From Methanobacteriota archaeon (lineage in GTDB: Archaea > Methanobacteriota > Methanobacteria > Methanobacteriales > Methanobacteriaceae): a stretch of DNA of 64,000 nt. Of the stretch, positions 9,209 to 17,666 are shown piece after piece (the first letter of the stretch is position 1; each line of letters begins with the position of its first letter). Where the stretch lies: positions 1-64,000 of the forward strand of contig JAEYPF010000001.1 of NCBI GenBank assembly GCA_023411115.1. The letters are read 5' to 3'. The notes below the pieces were generated by a model that did not search any database, was not told the DNA's origin, and was given only the letters and a program-made list of their open reading frames with translations. Both the position numbers and the translations under genes were made by a program.

Positions 9209-9940
9209 TCATTTCCACTTGGTAAGTATCGCATCTCTGTTGAAGGTTGCCTTATGTATGTAGAATAAAACTGCATCAACAACGAAGAGGATTATGGAAA
9301 TTGCAAGCAGATTAATAATGTTTAGTGACACTACATTCGTCTCAAGCAATACATATACGGCTATAAATGGAATAAATAGAATTAATCCGAGCTGATTCGC
9401 AGTTCTCACATCATTGACCCTTGATGATATGATAACATTTATCTGAATGCTTAAAATAGATGAAAGGGGGACTGCAAGCAGTAGAATGAATGCCATGCTC
9501 CAATTTGGGAAGAATAGATAACTCATAGTGTTATATGTGATTAAATCCGAAAGTACCATAAAAATTATGGAACCCACATATATTATACCTACACAGGGAA
9601 GAAATGAAGCTATGGTCTTTCCAAACAAAAGTTCACCGTCAGTTGTAGGCGTTGCTAGAAGTGGCTCTAAACTTTGCTCTATCTTCTCGCCTAAAATACT
9701 GTATGAGGCAAGAGTACTTGGAAGGATATAAGCTAAAATAATGTAAAAAAAGGAAAATGCATTCAGCAATGCTATGATCTCTGCTGTAGAATTAGGAAGC
9801 GTTGTTAAAGACTGAATAACTAGGGGTAAACCAATCGAGAGTAAGAGGGGGAGAATTATCAACGTATATAAAATACGTTTCTTTCTACGGAAAATTTTGA
9901 AATCCTTATTTGCAATAATCCATGATTTCTGCATTTCCAT
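9209..9940 (-). CDS. ABC transporter permease (ABC-2 type)
   Basis: The 243-residue protein has six membrane helices and the ABC-2 exporter layout, with a soluble N-terminus (SWIIANKDFKIFRRKKR) followed by helix pairs. It is translated 1 bp after the stop of the ATPase gene at 9942, so the two form an exporter. The transported compound cannot be inferred. The family includes antibiotic, Na+ and lipid exporters and copper-processing systems (NosY-like). Confidence 0.85.
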   Translation of the reverse strand: MEMQKSWIIANKDFKIFRRKKRILYTLIILPLLLSIGLPLVIQSLTTLPNSTAEIIALLNAFSFFYIILAYILPSTLASYSILGEKIEQSLEPLLATPTTDGELLFGKTIASFLPCVGIIYVGSIIFMVLSDLITYNTMSYLFFPNWSMAFILLLAVPLSSILSIQINVIISSRVNDVRTANQLGLILFIPFIAVYVLLETNVVSLNIINLLAISIILFVVDAVLFYIHKATFNRDAILTKWK

Positions 9941-9941
9941 C

Positions 9942-10862
9942 TTAATCTCCCCTTACAAATTTCATGTAGGCATCTTCTAATGTTGGACTGAGCCTGGTAA
10001 CATATTGAATTTGACCACCTGCACCAACTATTGTATCCACAATGATTGGATTCTCTTTTTCAGGATAAGTTACATCAATGGTCAGTTTGTTGTTTTCAAT
10101 GGCCATATTTTTAAGGGATAGCTTGCCCAGTGCTTCCAGAATTCTGCCAGTTACCTGTTCCAACTGAATTACGGTTTTATTTCCCCAAACTGATCCTTCA
10201 AGCTCTTCTGGAGTGTCCATAGCCATCAATCGAGTGTTAAATATTCCAATTTTATCACAAATTCTCTGGGCTTCGTCCAGGTTATGTGTATTTAGAAAAA
10301 TAGTGGCATTTTTCTCCTTTTTTAACTGAAGTATGAAATCCCGCACAGTTTTCGATGATTCTGGGTCCAGGTTTGCTGTTGGTTCATCCAGGAACAGTAT
10401 TTGAGGATCGTGAATCAATGCTCGCGCGATGGCTAGTTTTTGCTTCATTCCTTTAGAAAATGTCCCTGCAAGGAGATCCCTTTTATCCCAGAGATCTAAC
10501 ATCTTGAGAAAATGTTTAATATTCTCTTTCCTTTGGCTTTCTGGACATTCATATAACTTCCCATAAAAATTCAGGTTATCGTAAGCGCTCAGGTCGTCGT
10601 AAAGCCCCATATTTTCAGGAAGTAATCCAATTATCTTCCTGATTTTTAAAGAATCTTTGGGGTCATCTACATTATAACCAGATATACTGGCTTCTCCACT
10701 GGTTTTTGATATAAGACAGCAAAGCATTCTCATGGTAGTTGTCTTTCCTGCACCATTCGGCCCCAAAAAACCGAAGACTTCTCCTTCTTTAACATTTAAA
10801 GTAAGGTTATTTACTGCAGTAAACTCTCCAAAATTCTTTGTAAGATTCTCTGTATCGATCAA
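9942..10862 (-). CDS. ABC transporter ATP-binding protein
   Basis: The 306-residue protein has Walker A GPNGAGKTTT (about 34-43), a Q-loop region LLPENMGLY, signature FSKGMKQKLAIARAL, Walker B ILFLDEPTANLDP and the H-loop His in LNTHNLDEA. It matches ATPases of ABC-2 exporters. The start codon is TTG at 10862. It is followed by the permease, so ATP hydrolysis here powers export. A 9-bp inverted repeat at 10884-10904 lies 22 bp upstream of the start and may control this operon. Confidence 0.9.
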   Translation of the reverse strand: MIDTENLTKNFGEFTAVNNLTLNVKEGEVFGFLGPNGAGKTTTMRMLCCLISKTSGEASISGYNVDDPKDSLKIRKIIGLLPENMGLYDDLSAYDNLNFYGKLYECPESQRKENIKHFLKMLDLWDKRDLLAGTFSKGMKQKLAIARALIHDPQILFLDEPTANLDPESSKTVRDFILQLKKEKNATIFLNTHNLDEAQRICDKIGIFNTRLMAMDTPEELEGSVWGNKTVIQLEQVTGRILEALGKLSLKNMAIENNKLTIDVTYPEKENPIIVDTIVGAGGQIQYVTRLSPTLEDAYMKFVRGD

Positions 10863-10883
10863 AGCGCATCAGCCCAATAAATT

Positions 10884-10904
10884 GCTAAATAACATTTATT
10901 TAGC
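10884..10904. promoter_or_regulatory. 9-bp perfect inverted repeat upstream of ABC exporter operon
   Basis: The arms GCTAAATAA and TTATTTAGC are separated by CAT and lie 22 bp before the TTG start of the ATPase gene on the minus strand. The position fits either an operator near the transcript start or a 5'-UTR hairpin. The 3-nt loop also resembles the hairpin family found elsewhere in this window, but the flanking trinucleotide arms of that family are not evident. Confidence 0.4.
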
Positions 10905-10958
10905 ATTGGCTTAAATTTTTTCATTTAATTCTAAAATTAAAAAAATAAAGTGTTGATA

Positions 10959-11552
10959 TTATTTAGAAGAAACAAACTCAAATCCTTCCTCAAAAGCCTT
11001 CGAATTAATTGGAATACTCTTTTCAGGTAAATTTTCCCCCATAGATTCAAGAATAACTGCTTTATCTATTGGAAAACCTGAAACTGCTGTAGCCCCACCA
11101 AGCATAACCATATTGAGGGAAAGGATATGTCCGGCATCTTTCGCTGTTTTTTCAGCATCAAGTGCGAATACTTCTTTTACCTTTGATTTAAGTTCTTCTA
11201 AAATATCAGAAACTTCTGGATAAGGCACTTCACTTCCAATTATATTAAAAGGCATAATTGGGGATGTATTTACAATGACATAAGTGTCTTCGCTTGCTTT
11301 TGGAATTGCCCTCAGCGCTTCCATAGGTTCAAATGCAATCAAAAGGTCAGCACTGCCGTTTTCTATTATGGGGCTTTTTGAATCACCTATTTTAAGTTCA
11401 GTTGATACAACTCCACCACGCTGGGCCATTCCATGCACTTCACTCATTACAACTCCCATTTTACTTTTCATTGCAGCTTCACCAATCACAATGGATGTTT
11501 TAATGATCCCCTGGCCTCCGACACCGCAGATATAAATGTTATATGGTTTCAT
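10959..11552 (-). CDS. iorB: indolepyruvate:ferredoxin oxidoreductase beta subunit
   Basis: The protein shows the gamma/beta-type pyruvate-ferredoxin oxidoreductase domain starting KPYNIYICGVGGQGIIKTS, with GVGGQG near the N-terminus, as in IorB. Together with IorA it oxidatively decarboxylates aryl pyruvates (indolepyruvate, phenylpyruvate) to aryl-acetyl-CoA with reduction of ferredoxin, or runs in reverse to make aromatic amino acids. I chose the ATG at 11552 because AAGGAG lies 8 nt before it. A longer frame starts at 11576 and overlaps iorA by 4 nt. It is co-transcribed with iorA. Confidence 0.9.
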   Translation of the reverse strand: MKPYNIYICGVGGQGIIKTSIVIGEAAMKSKMGVVMSEVHGMAQRGGVVSTELKIGDSKSPIIENGSADLLIAFEPMEALRAIPKASEDTYVIVNTSPIMPFNIIGSEVPYPEVSDILEELKSKVKEVFALDAEKTAKDAGHILSLNMVMLGGATAVSGFPIDKAVILESMGENLPEKSIPINSKAFEEGFEFVSSK

Positions 11553-11572
11553 TTCTTTTTCTCCTTGTATCC

Positions 11573-13423
11573 TCATTTTTTAACTCCAATTGCCTTTTCT
11601 GGACATGTCTGTATACATACTGTACATCCTTTACAAAACATTGAGTCAACATTTACAGATCCGTCTTCTGCTACATAAATTGCAGGGCATGTTAGTTCCT
11701 TCAGGCAGTCCAGACATTTATCACATTTTTCTGGATCTACATCAACAACAACCTGTTTTTTCTTTGCATCACTTTTAATCAGCATGCAGGGATACTTTGA
11801 GATAACAACAGCCACACCATTAAACTGAAGTGCTTTCTGGAATATTTCCTTTGATTTTTTGATATTAAGTGGATTAATAACCTCTAAAAACTCCACACCT
11901 ACGGCCTCAACAATTTTTTCGATATTTATTTCAGGAGCAATTTCACCCATTCCATCAACTGGAAGTCCAGGATGGGGCTGCCCACCGGTCATGGCAGTGG
12001 TTCTATTGTCTAAAATAACTAGTACAAATTTATCTTTATTATGCACCGCGTTTATAAGTGGGGGAATACCTGCATGGAAAAATGTAGAGTCTCCTATAAA
12101 ACTTACAATATTTTGATTAACTGATTTTGAAAAGCCGCAGCTTGTACCTACGCTTGAACCCATTGATAATAAATAATCAGCCATTTCATAAGGCGACTCG
12201 ATTCCAAGGGTGTAACAACCAATATCAGTTGGATAAATTACATCAAGATTTAAATCTTCACCAGCTTTTTTTACGGAATAGTAAGCGGCTCTGTGGGGAC
12301 ATCCGGGACATAAAGTGGGTGGCCTTACTGGAAGAGGTATATCATGTTCGTATACTTCTTTTTCATTTAAACTGAGATCCATGGCTTTTTTTATACCCTC
12401 AAGAGCTATATCTGGAGTATATTCATAGATCATTGGTAGTGTTTCATCCAACTTTCCATGTACTTTGACATTTAGCCCATATTTCCCGATTACAGCAAGT
12501 ATATCCTTTTCCATTACCGGATCTACTTCTTCGATAACAATTACACTATCCAAATCCTTTATAAATTCGTATACCAGTTCTTCAGGGAAAGGATATGAAA
12601 AACCAATTTTTAAAATATTCAATGGCAGGTTACTCTCTTCTATAACGTCCACAGCATAGTTAAATGCACTTCCACTGGTAATTACCCCAATTTGCCCTCC
12701 ATTATCAAATATCCTATTGAATGGGGAGTTATTGGCTATTTCTTTTATTTTTTCTATTTTTTCAACCAGTATTCTATGCATTTCCCTTGCATTTACTGGC
12801 ACAGGTACGAATCTTTTAGGATCCCTTTTGAAGTATCCTGTTTTTTTGCCATCAGCAGGAGTTTCCAGCTCTACAACTCCTCTCATATGGGATACCCTTG
12901 TGGTTGTACGCATTAAAACAGGTATTTTGAACTTTTCAGAAATTTCAAATCCATATTTCATCATATCTTTTATTTCCTGCGGATTTGATGGTTCTAACAT
13001 GGGAATATTGGCGATTCTGGCATAATGCCTGTTATCCTGTTCATTTTGGGATGAAAATATGGAAGGGTCATCTGCTGATAAAATGATCATTCCTCCGTTT
13101 ACTCCCTCATATACTACGCTCATAAATGAATCTGCTGCTACGTTCAAACCCACATGTTTCATAAAAGTAAATGATCTTAGTCCTGATGCTGCTGCAGCTG
13201 CTGAAACTTCAACTGCTACCTTTTCATTGGTTGAAAATTCAAAGTAAATCCCTGCATCCTTTGCAACCCTGGATAAAACATCTCCAATTTCTGAAGACGG
13301 CGTACCGGGATATGTTGAAGCAACAGACACTCCTGCCTCGATTGCTCCTCGAACTGCAGCTTCGTTGCCCAATAAAAATAGTTTTTCACCTTCTTTACCA
13401 GTTAAAACCTTAGTTATATTCAT
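11573..13423 (-). CDS. iorA: indolepyruvate:ferredoxin oxidoreductase alpha subunit
   Basis: The 616-residue protein has the N-terminal pyrimidine-binding domain (with STYPGTPSSEIGD), a CPGCPHR motif and the thiamine-diphosphate-binding segment GDSTFFHAG...DNRTTAMTGG. Two C-terminal [4Fe-4S] motifs (CDKCLDC...CP and CKGCTVCIQTCP) follow. This is the full IorA domain order and length. It makes the catalytic TPP centre of the ferredoxin-dependent aryl-pyruvate oxidoreductase. Its product aryl-CoA could be exchanged with the ligase at 5411. iorB follows directly. Confidence 0.95.
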   Translation of the reverse strand: MNITKVLTGKEGEKLFLLGNEAAVRGAIEAGVSVASTYPGTPSSEIGDVLSRVAKDAGIYFEFSTNEKVAVEVSAAAAASGLRSFTFMKHVGLNVAADSFMSVVYEGVNGGMIILSADDPSIFSSQNEQDNRHYARIANIPMLEPSNPQEIKDMMKYGFEISEKFKIPVLMRTTTRVSHMRGVVELETPADGKKTGYFKRDPKRFVPVPVNAREMHRILVEKIEKIKEIANNSPFNRIFDNGGQIGVITSGSAFNYAVDVIEESNLPLNILKIGFSYPFPEELVYEFIKDLDSVIVIEEVDPVMEKDILAVIGKYGLNVKVHGKLDETLPMIYEYTPDIALEGIKKAMDLSLNEKEVYEHDIPLPVRPPTLCPGCPHRAAYYSVKKAGEDLNLDVIYPTDIGCYTLGIESPYEMADYLLSMGSSVGTSCGFSKSVNQNIVSFIGDSTFFHAGIPPLINAVHNKDKFVLVILDNRTTAMTGGQPHPGLPVDGMGEIAPEINIEKIVEAVGVEFLEVINPLNIKKSKEIFQKALQFNGVAVVISKYPCMLIKSDAKKKQVVVDVDPEKCDKCLDCLKELTCPAIYVAEDGSVNVDSMFCKGCTVCIQTCPEKAIGVKK

Positions 13424-13634
13424 GATATCTCCCTGTAATTGTTAAATATGTTCTAATTGATTCTAATATTTCACTAAATTGTATAATCAGATAATAGATT
13501 AAATTTAATTTAAGACATTATTTAAATTAAGCTTATGGATATGAAAATATCATATGTAAAATATGTAATAAATGCCGGAATTTTGGATTTAGACTCAATA
13601 TCCTTAAAAATTAGATTATGTGCCTAAGTAAGTG

Positions 13635-13643
13635 TTATATAAA
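13635..13643 (+). promoter_or_regulatory. TATA box for the YgjP-like gene
   Basis: The element TTATATAAA lies 36 bp before the ATG at 13679. This spacing leaves a short leader carrying the SD AAAGGATG, as expected for an archaeal promoter with a start about 25 bp past the box. Confidence 0.5.
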
Positions 13644-13678
13644 CTATTATTTATATCCTAAAAAGAAAGGATGAAACC

Positions 13679-14245
13679 ATGAATACTGTGAAAATCTATG
13701 ATCTGGATGTAGAATACGATATAATCCAGCGTAATGTTAAATACTGGCGTTTAGAACTTAAGAATGAAAAATTAGTTCTTATTGCCCCTAAAGGATACAA
13801 TGAACACGAAAAAATCATAGAGAAACACAAGGATTGGATATATAAGAAATTTCAAGCTATAAAAAGCTCAAAAGCTGAGGCACAACAAAGAAAACTTAAT
13901 TATGAACGCAGTGAAGAGGAATTTAGAGAAATAATTCATGGACTTGTTAAAAAATTCTCATCTGAACTTGATGTGAACGTAAACAAAGTTTATTTCAGGA
14001 AAATGAAATCAAGATGGGGTAGCTGCAGTTCCAGAAATAACATCAGTATCAATAGATATCTTAAATATTTGCCTGATTCATTAATTGAATACGTTGTTTT
14101 CCATGAAATGGCTCATCTTATTGAACTAAATCATAGTAAGAGATTTTGGGGTATAATATATGGAAAATTTAACGATTATAAAGAAATTAAAGAAGAACTT
14201 TCAATTTACTGGCTTGCTATTAAAGAAACTGTAATTGAGACATAA
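13679..14245 (+). CDS. YgjP/DUF45-family zinc metallopeptidase
   Basis: The 188-residue protein has the WGSCS motif at 113-117 and a zincin site HEMAH at 142-146 with a third ligand His at 152 (LNHSKRF). This is the M48-like YgjP/SprT arrangement. Such proteins are small cytosolic metallopeptidases, often linked to restriction-modification loci in bacteria, although none is seen here. There is no membrane segment. The gene has its own TATA box. The physiological substrate is unknown. Confidence 0.85.
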   Translation: MNTVKIYDLDVEYDIIQRNVKYWRLELKNEKLVLIAPKGYNEHEKIIEKHKDWIYKKFQAIKSSKAEAQQRKLNYERSEEEFREIIHGLVKKFSSELDVNVNKVYFRKMKSRWGSCSSRNNISINRYLKYLPDSLIEYVVFHEMAHLIELNHSKRFWGIIYGKFNDYKEIKEELSIYWLAIKETVIET

Positions 14246-14324
14246 TTTTGACAATCAAAAACCTAATTGCTTATATATCAATAAAACAAAATGAAATGAT
14301 AAGAGCATAAATCGGAGGTTAAAA

Positions 14325-14612
14325 ATGCCAGCAGCAAAACGATGGATGGATTTCAATGAAGAAAATATAAAACAACTGCCAAATTCCTATGGAGTATACC
14401 AGTTAGCCAATGATAAAAAAGAAATTGTCTATATTGGCGAAGGAAAACTAAAACATAATATTTTGGCACATCTTTCGGACAAAGACGCAGTAGAAGGCGT
14501 TGTTTACTTTAGATACCGTGAAAACGACAGTAAAAAGAGTTCAAAACAGAGACAAAATATACTACTTAAAGAATACAAAGAAAAGCATGGGGAAATGCCA
14601 GAATTTAATTAA
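14325..14612 (+). CDS. GIY-YIG-like small protein
   Basis: The 95-residue protein starts with a strand-turn-strand that matches the GIY-YIG fold: YGVYQLANDKKEIVYIGEG (residues about 20-38), then a helix with LKHNILAHL. A C-terminal E...P-x-FN ending follows, as in the superfamily (PEFN). The usual catalytic Arg after YIG is replaced by Lys/His, so nuclease activity is uncertain. A TATA-like CTTATATATC (about 14270) and a strong GGAGGT site precede the ATG. It could be a structural or RNA-binding relative. I infer the fold from motif pattern only. Confidence 0.55.
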   Translation: MPAAKRWMDFNEENIKQLPNSYGVYQLANDKKEIVYIGEGKLKHNILAHLSDKDAVEGVVYFRYRENDSKKSSKQRQNILLKEYKEKHGEMPEFN

Positions 14613-14694
14613 GGATTATACAGTTTTATAATTATTAATGCTCATTTTAATGGATATTGATTTTAACTTAATTAAATTCATTTATTTATTTTAT

Positions 14695-15435
14695 TTAAGG
14701 CTTATTTGCTATTTCTACCATTTTATCAAATTTTAAAAGATTTAAAATATCAATCATGGCTTTACAGTGCCCAGAACTTGTAAAAATATCGTTACTTCGG
14801 ATAATTTGTTTTATTTGACTTGCAATGCCGTACTGTAAAGGGTAGGTATCTTTAAAGACATCTAAAAATTTTTTAAGAATCTCATGTTCAGATCCACTTA
14901 GCTCAAAATACTCTATAAATCCCCATGCTATAATATAACGTGTTATCATCAGTAAATCATCAAAAAGAATATCATCAGAAAACTGCCTGTAAAAATCTAC
15001 CCCTGCAAGCATGGAATCAATTTCCCTTTGAACCACATTCAGATACTCAACTCCAAAGGGGGTAAAGCCATTTTCAGAAATGATCTTGTTGACCACAATG
15101 TCATCAACCATTGTAAATATCATTTGAATATCTTTTTTATCGCTGTCTTCAGTTGATTCTGGAAATTCTCCCCTGCAATACTGCTTTTTAAACAAAATGT
15201 AGCCGTGTGTGGCTTCATGAGCAATAGAACGCTCTAGGGTTTCATTTGTTTTTTGAACGTCTGAACGAATGATGACAATGATAAAATCTGGGTGGTATCT
15301 AAAGCCTGCCCACATGCCCTTTAGTCCAAGATATGGACTTTCAAGTATTTTGACTTCTTTTCCAGTTTCAGTTTCTATTCTCTTTAAATAATCCCTTAAT
15401 TTGACTGAAAATTTAAGATTAAGCATTGTAATCAC
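14695..15435 (-). CDS. uncharacterised protein with HEATH zincin-like motif
   Basis: The 246-residue protein has an HExxH motif, HEATH at about 73-77, in the context ERSIAHEATHGYILF. This suggests a zinc metallopeptidase-like fold, but no clear third ligand motif is recognised. The start is GTG at 15435 or ATG at 15426, and neither has a strong ribosome site. There is no signal peptide. It lies 30 bp downstream of the small dimeric-barrel gene on the same strand, so the two may be co-transcribed. I do not recognise the family. Confidence 0.6.
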   Translation of the reverse strand: MITMLNLKFSVKLRDYLKRIETETGKEVKILESPYLGLKGMWAGFRYHPDFIIVIIRSDVQKTNETLERSIAHEATHGYILFKKQYCRGEFPESTEDSDKKDIQMIFTMVDDIVVNKIISENGFTPFGVEYLNVVQREIDSMLAGVDFYRQFSDDILFDDLLMITRYIIAWGFIEYFELSGSEHEILKKFLDVFKDTYPLQYGIASQIKQIIRSNDIFTSSGHCKAMIDILNLLKFDKMVEIANKP

Positions 15436-15465
15436 GATTATTCGTTATCCCAATAAAATATCAGA

Positions 15466-15798
15466 TTAGGCTGAAGTTTTATCCACTTCATTAAGGATAT
15501 GGATTTCTTCTTCCTCTAAAACTCCTCCTTTTTGAGGTATTTTTTCATTAACCTGGGACTCATGAAACAATCGAAAATTTTTAATTTTCGGTGCAGCGAA
15601 ACTTAGTTTCGCATGTTTTCGTGCATTGTCGGGGTTATCCCAGTCAAATAAAACTATGACCAAATTTGGGTCTTCTGCATCACGAAAGATGGTAGCTCCC
15701 CGGGAACCTTTAGATTTTCGATCATCGGAGAATTTATCGAAGAGGGATTTCCATTTGTCATAATCTTCAACCTTAATTTTAGCAAGTACCTTTGCCAT
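15466..15798 (-). CDS. dimeric alpha/beta-barrel (ABM/cyclase-like) protein with an in-frame hairpin insertion
   Basis: The 110-residue protein has the pattern of a small ferredoxin-like dimeric barrel: KVEDYDKWKSLFDKFSDDRK, then GATIFRDAEDPNLVIVLFDWDNPDNARK, and a final strand EEIHILNEVDKT. Between NARK and HESQVNEK sits a segment AKLSFAAPKIKNFR encoded by two consecutive DNA palindromes (15572-15590 and 15596-15612). As I remember the family, residues of this kind are absent, so the segment looks like a DNA element inserted without frame loss. Two more hairpins lie in its leader (15811-15854). A GGAGATG ribosome site is 7 nt before the ATG. The function is not known. Confidence 0.65.
   Translation of the reverse strand: MAKVLAKIKVEDYDKWKSLFDKFSDDRKSKGSRGATIFRDAEDPNLVIVLFDWDNPDNARKHAKLSFAAPKIKNFRLFHESQVNEKIPQKGGVLEEEEIHILNEVDKTSA
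15571..15612. repeat. double-hairpin element inside a coding sequence
   Basis: Two palindromes follow each other: CGAAAATT-ttt-AATTTTCG (15572-15590) and GCGAAAC-tta-GTTTCGC (15596-15612), joined by GTGCA. They have the same build as the array at 17.67-18.27 kb. They encode 14 residues of the small barrel protein on the minus strand and keep its frame open. Confidence 0.75.
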
Positions 15799-15803
15799 AT
15801 TTT

Positions 15804-15862
15804 TTCATCTCCAAAATTTTTTATTTTGGTGATTTGAAAAACCTATGGTTTTTCTCAACCTC
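15804..15862. repeat. double-hairpin element in a 5' leader, between two SD-like sequences
   Basis: The palindromes CCAAAAT-(5 T)-ATTTTGG (15811-15829) and GAAAAACC-tat-GGTTTTTC (15836-15854) lie just upstream of the ATG at 15798. On the minus strand a GAGGTTGA motif precedes the pair and GGAGATGA follows it, the latter serving as the ribosome site. The two SD-like flanks are about 50 bp apart, the size of one two-hairpin unit. Confidence 0.6.
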
Positions 15863-16160
15863 TTTTATAATATATGGTACTATTTAACTAATATATTTAA
15901 GTCAAATTTGAAAAATAAAGTCATATATCACATATGTCCAGAAATTTAGGGGAAATACTGCCAATTTGGGAAAAATAAGCTTATGAACACTTGATTTATC
16001 AGAGTTATTCAGATTCAATTATAAAGATTAAATATAACATAGTATAAAATGGAATATAATCATTATATATTAAACTATATTTTTAGATATTTAATTTAAT
16101 CAATTTACATAACTTAAAAATTATTTTAAGCAGCTTTTTAAAGAAAATCCGGAGATAGAA
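15863..16160. other. AT-rich divergent promoter region
   Basis: The stretch lies between the minus-strand barrel gene leader and tfrB. It holds only AT-rich sequence, with TATA-like elements for both directions, and no ORF or RNA fold that I can support. Confidence 0.35.
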
Positions 16161-17648
16161 ATGATAGAAGTCAAAGTTTTAAGATATGATCCTAAAAAGG
16201 ATGAAAAACCATACTATGAAACCTATAAAGTTGAAAAAACTGAAAAAATGAAGGTTTTAGATGCTCTAAAGTATATTAATCAGACATATAATGCAAATAT
16301 TGCATATAGATGTTCATGTAGAGCGGGACAATGTGGATCATGCGCTTTAAAGGTAAACGGCGTAGTAACATTAGCTTGTAAAGCTGAAGTAGAGGATAAT
16401 GCAGTTATTGAACCTCTTGATTTTGATGTTATTAAGGATTTAGTTGTAGATCGAAGCGAAATTGAAAACAAGATTAGAGAAATGAAACTCTCTTTAGATG
16501 TAGAACAGGTACCTCAAGATAGTGAAGCATGTCTCATGGTTTTAAAGCCTGAAGAATACGAAGACTCAAAAAAATTAAGAAGTTGTATTGAATGTTTTTC
16601 ATGTTTATCAGCATGTCCTGTGATAAAAGAGACCTCTGAATTTGCAGGCCCATATTTCATGCGCGATATTTCAAAATTCGCCCTAGATCCTCGTAATAAG
16701 GAGGCCCGTGCTAAAATTGGGTTTGATGAAGGGCTTTACTGCTGTACAACATGTGGAAAATGTGCTGAAGTATGTCCAAAGGAAATAAGCACAGTAGGTG
16801 GAGCAATTGAAAAATTAAGGGAAATTGCATGCCGTGAAGGTGTTGGACCACTTCCAGCGCACAAAGAAGTGAGGGAATTAATTGCAAGTACTGGTAGGTC
16901 AGTTGAACCCCTTGGTGAAGGATTTATTAAAGCAGTTTCAGGAGACTCCAAAGAAAAATCCAAAATAGCCTTTTTTACAGGTTGTCTGGTTGACTACAGG
17001 CAGCAGGAAATTGGATTTGCACTGCTTAAAGTTTTAGAAAGTAACAATGTGGATGTAATTGTACCTGAAGATCAGGTGTGCTGCGGCTCGCCGATGATAA
17101 GAACAGGGCAAACTGACGTTGTTGAAGAACTGGTTCAAAAAAATAAGGAAGCTTTTAAGGATTATGACACAATAATAACGGTATGTGCAGGATGCGGGGC
17201 AACTTTAAAGAAAGATTATCCAAGATATGGCGTTAATTTCAATGTAGTGGATATAAGTGAATTTCTGGCTGATAATTTAAATACTGAAGATATGAAGCCT
17301 GTAAATATGAGAGTAACTTATCATGACCCGTGCCACCTGGCAAGAGGTCAGGGAATTACTAAAGAACCTCGTGAAATTTTAAATAAAATTAAAGGGCTTG
17401 AATTTGTGGAAATGGAAGAGCCAAATCAGTGCTGCGGTGCTGGTGGTGGTGTGCGCTCCGGAAAACCTGAAATTGCAGCAGCATTAGGTAAAAAAAAGGT
17501 AGAAATGATAAAAAAACTTAATGTGGACGCTGTCGTAACTATCTGTCCATTTTGCCAGATCAATATAGAGGCTGAACTTAAAAAAGAAGGCTTGGATATT
17601 CCAGTGTTGAATATCCTGAAACTTCTGGAAATGGCTTATGAAAAATAA
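16161..17648 (+). CDS. tfrB: CoM/CoB-dependent fumarate reductase (thiol:fumarate reductase) iron-sulfur subunit B
   Basis: The 495-residue protein fuses an SdhB-like N-terminus to an HdrB-like C-terminus, the defining layout of TfrB. The [2Fe-2S] ligands are C53, C58, C61 and C73, followed by two [4Fe-4S] motifs (CIECFSCLSACP and CCTTCGKCAEVCP). The C-terminal half has two CCG domains (CCGSPMIRTGQ and CCGAGGGVRSG) that bind the unusual heterodisulfide-type cluster. With TfrA it reduces fumarate to succinate while oxidising CoM-SH and CoB-SH in the cytosol for biosynthesis. tfrA is not adjacent. The hairpin array begins about 20 bp after the stop. Confidence 0.9.
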   Translation: MIEVKVLRYDPKKDEKPYYETYKVEKTEKMKVLDALKYINQTYNANIAYRCSCRAGQCGSCALKVNGVVTLACKAEVEDNAVIEPLDFDVIKDLVVDRSEIENKIREMKLSLDVEQVPQDSEACLMVLKPEEYEDSKKLRSCIECFSCLSACPVIKETSEFAGPYFMRDISKFALDPRNKEARAKIGFDEGLYCCTTCGKCAEVCPKEISTVGGAIEKLREIACREGVGPLPAHKEVRELIASTGRSVEPLGEGFIKAVSGDSKEKSKIAFFTGCLVDYRQQEIGFALLKVLESNNVDVIVPEDQVCCGSPMIRTGQTDVVEELVQKNKEAFKDYDTIITVCAGCGATLKKDYPRYGVNFNVVDISEFLADNLNTEDMKPVNMRVTYHDPCHLARGQGITKEPREILNKIKGLEFVEMEEPNQCCGAGGGVRSGKPEIAAALGKKKVEMIKKLNVDAVVTICPFCQINIEAELKKEGLDIPVLNILKLLEMAYEK

Positions 17649-17666
17649 GCTACTTCACTCGAAATC

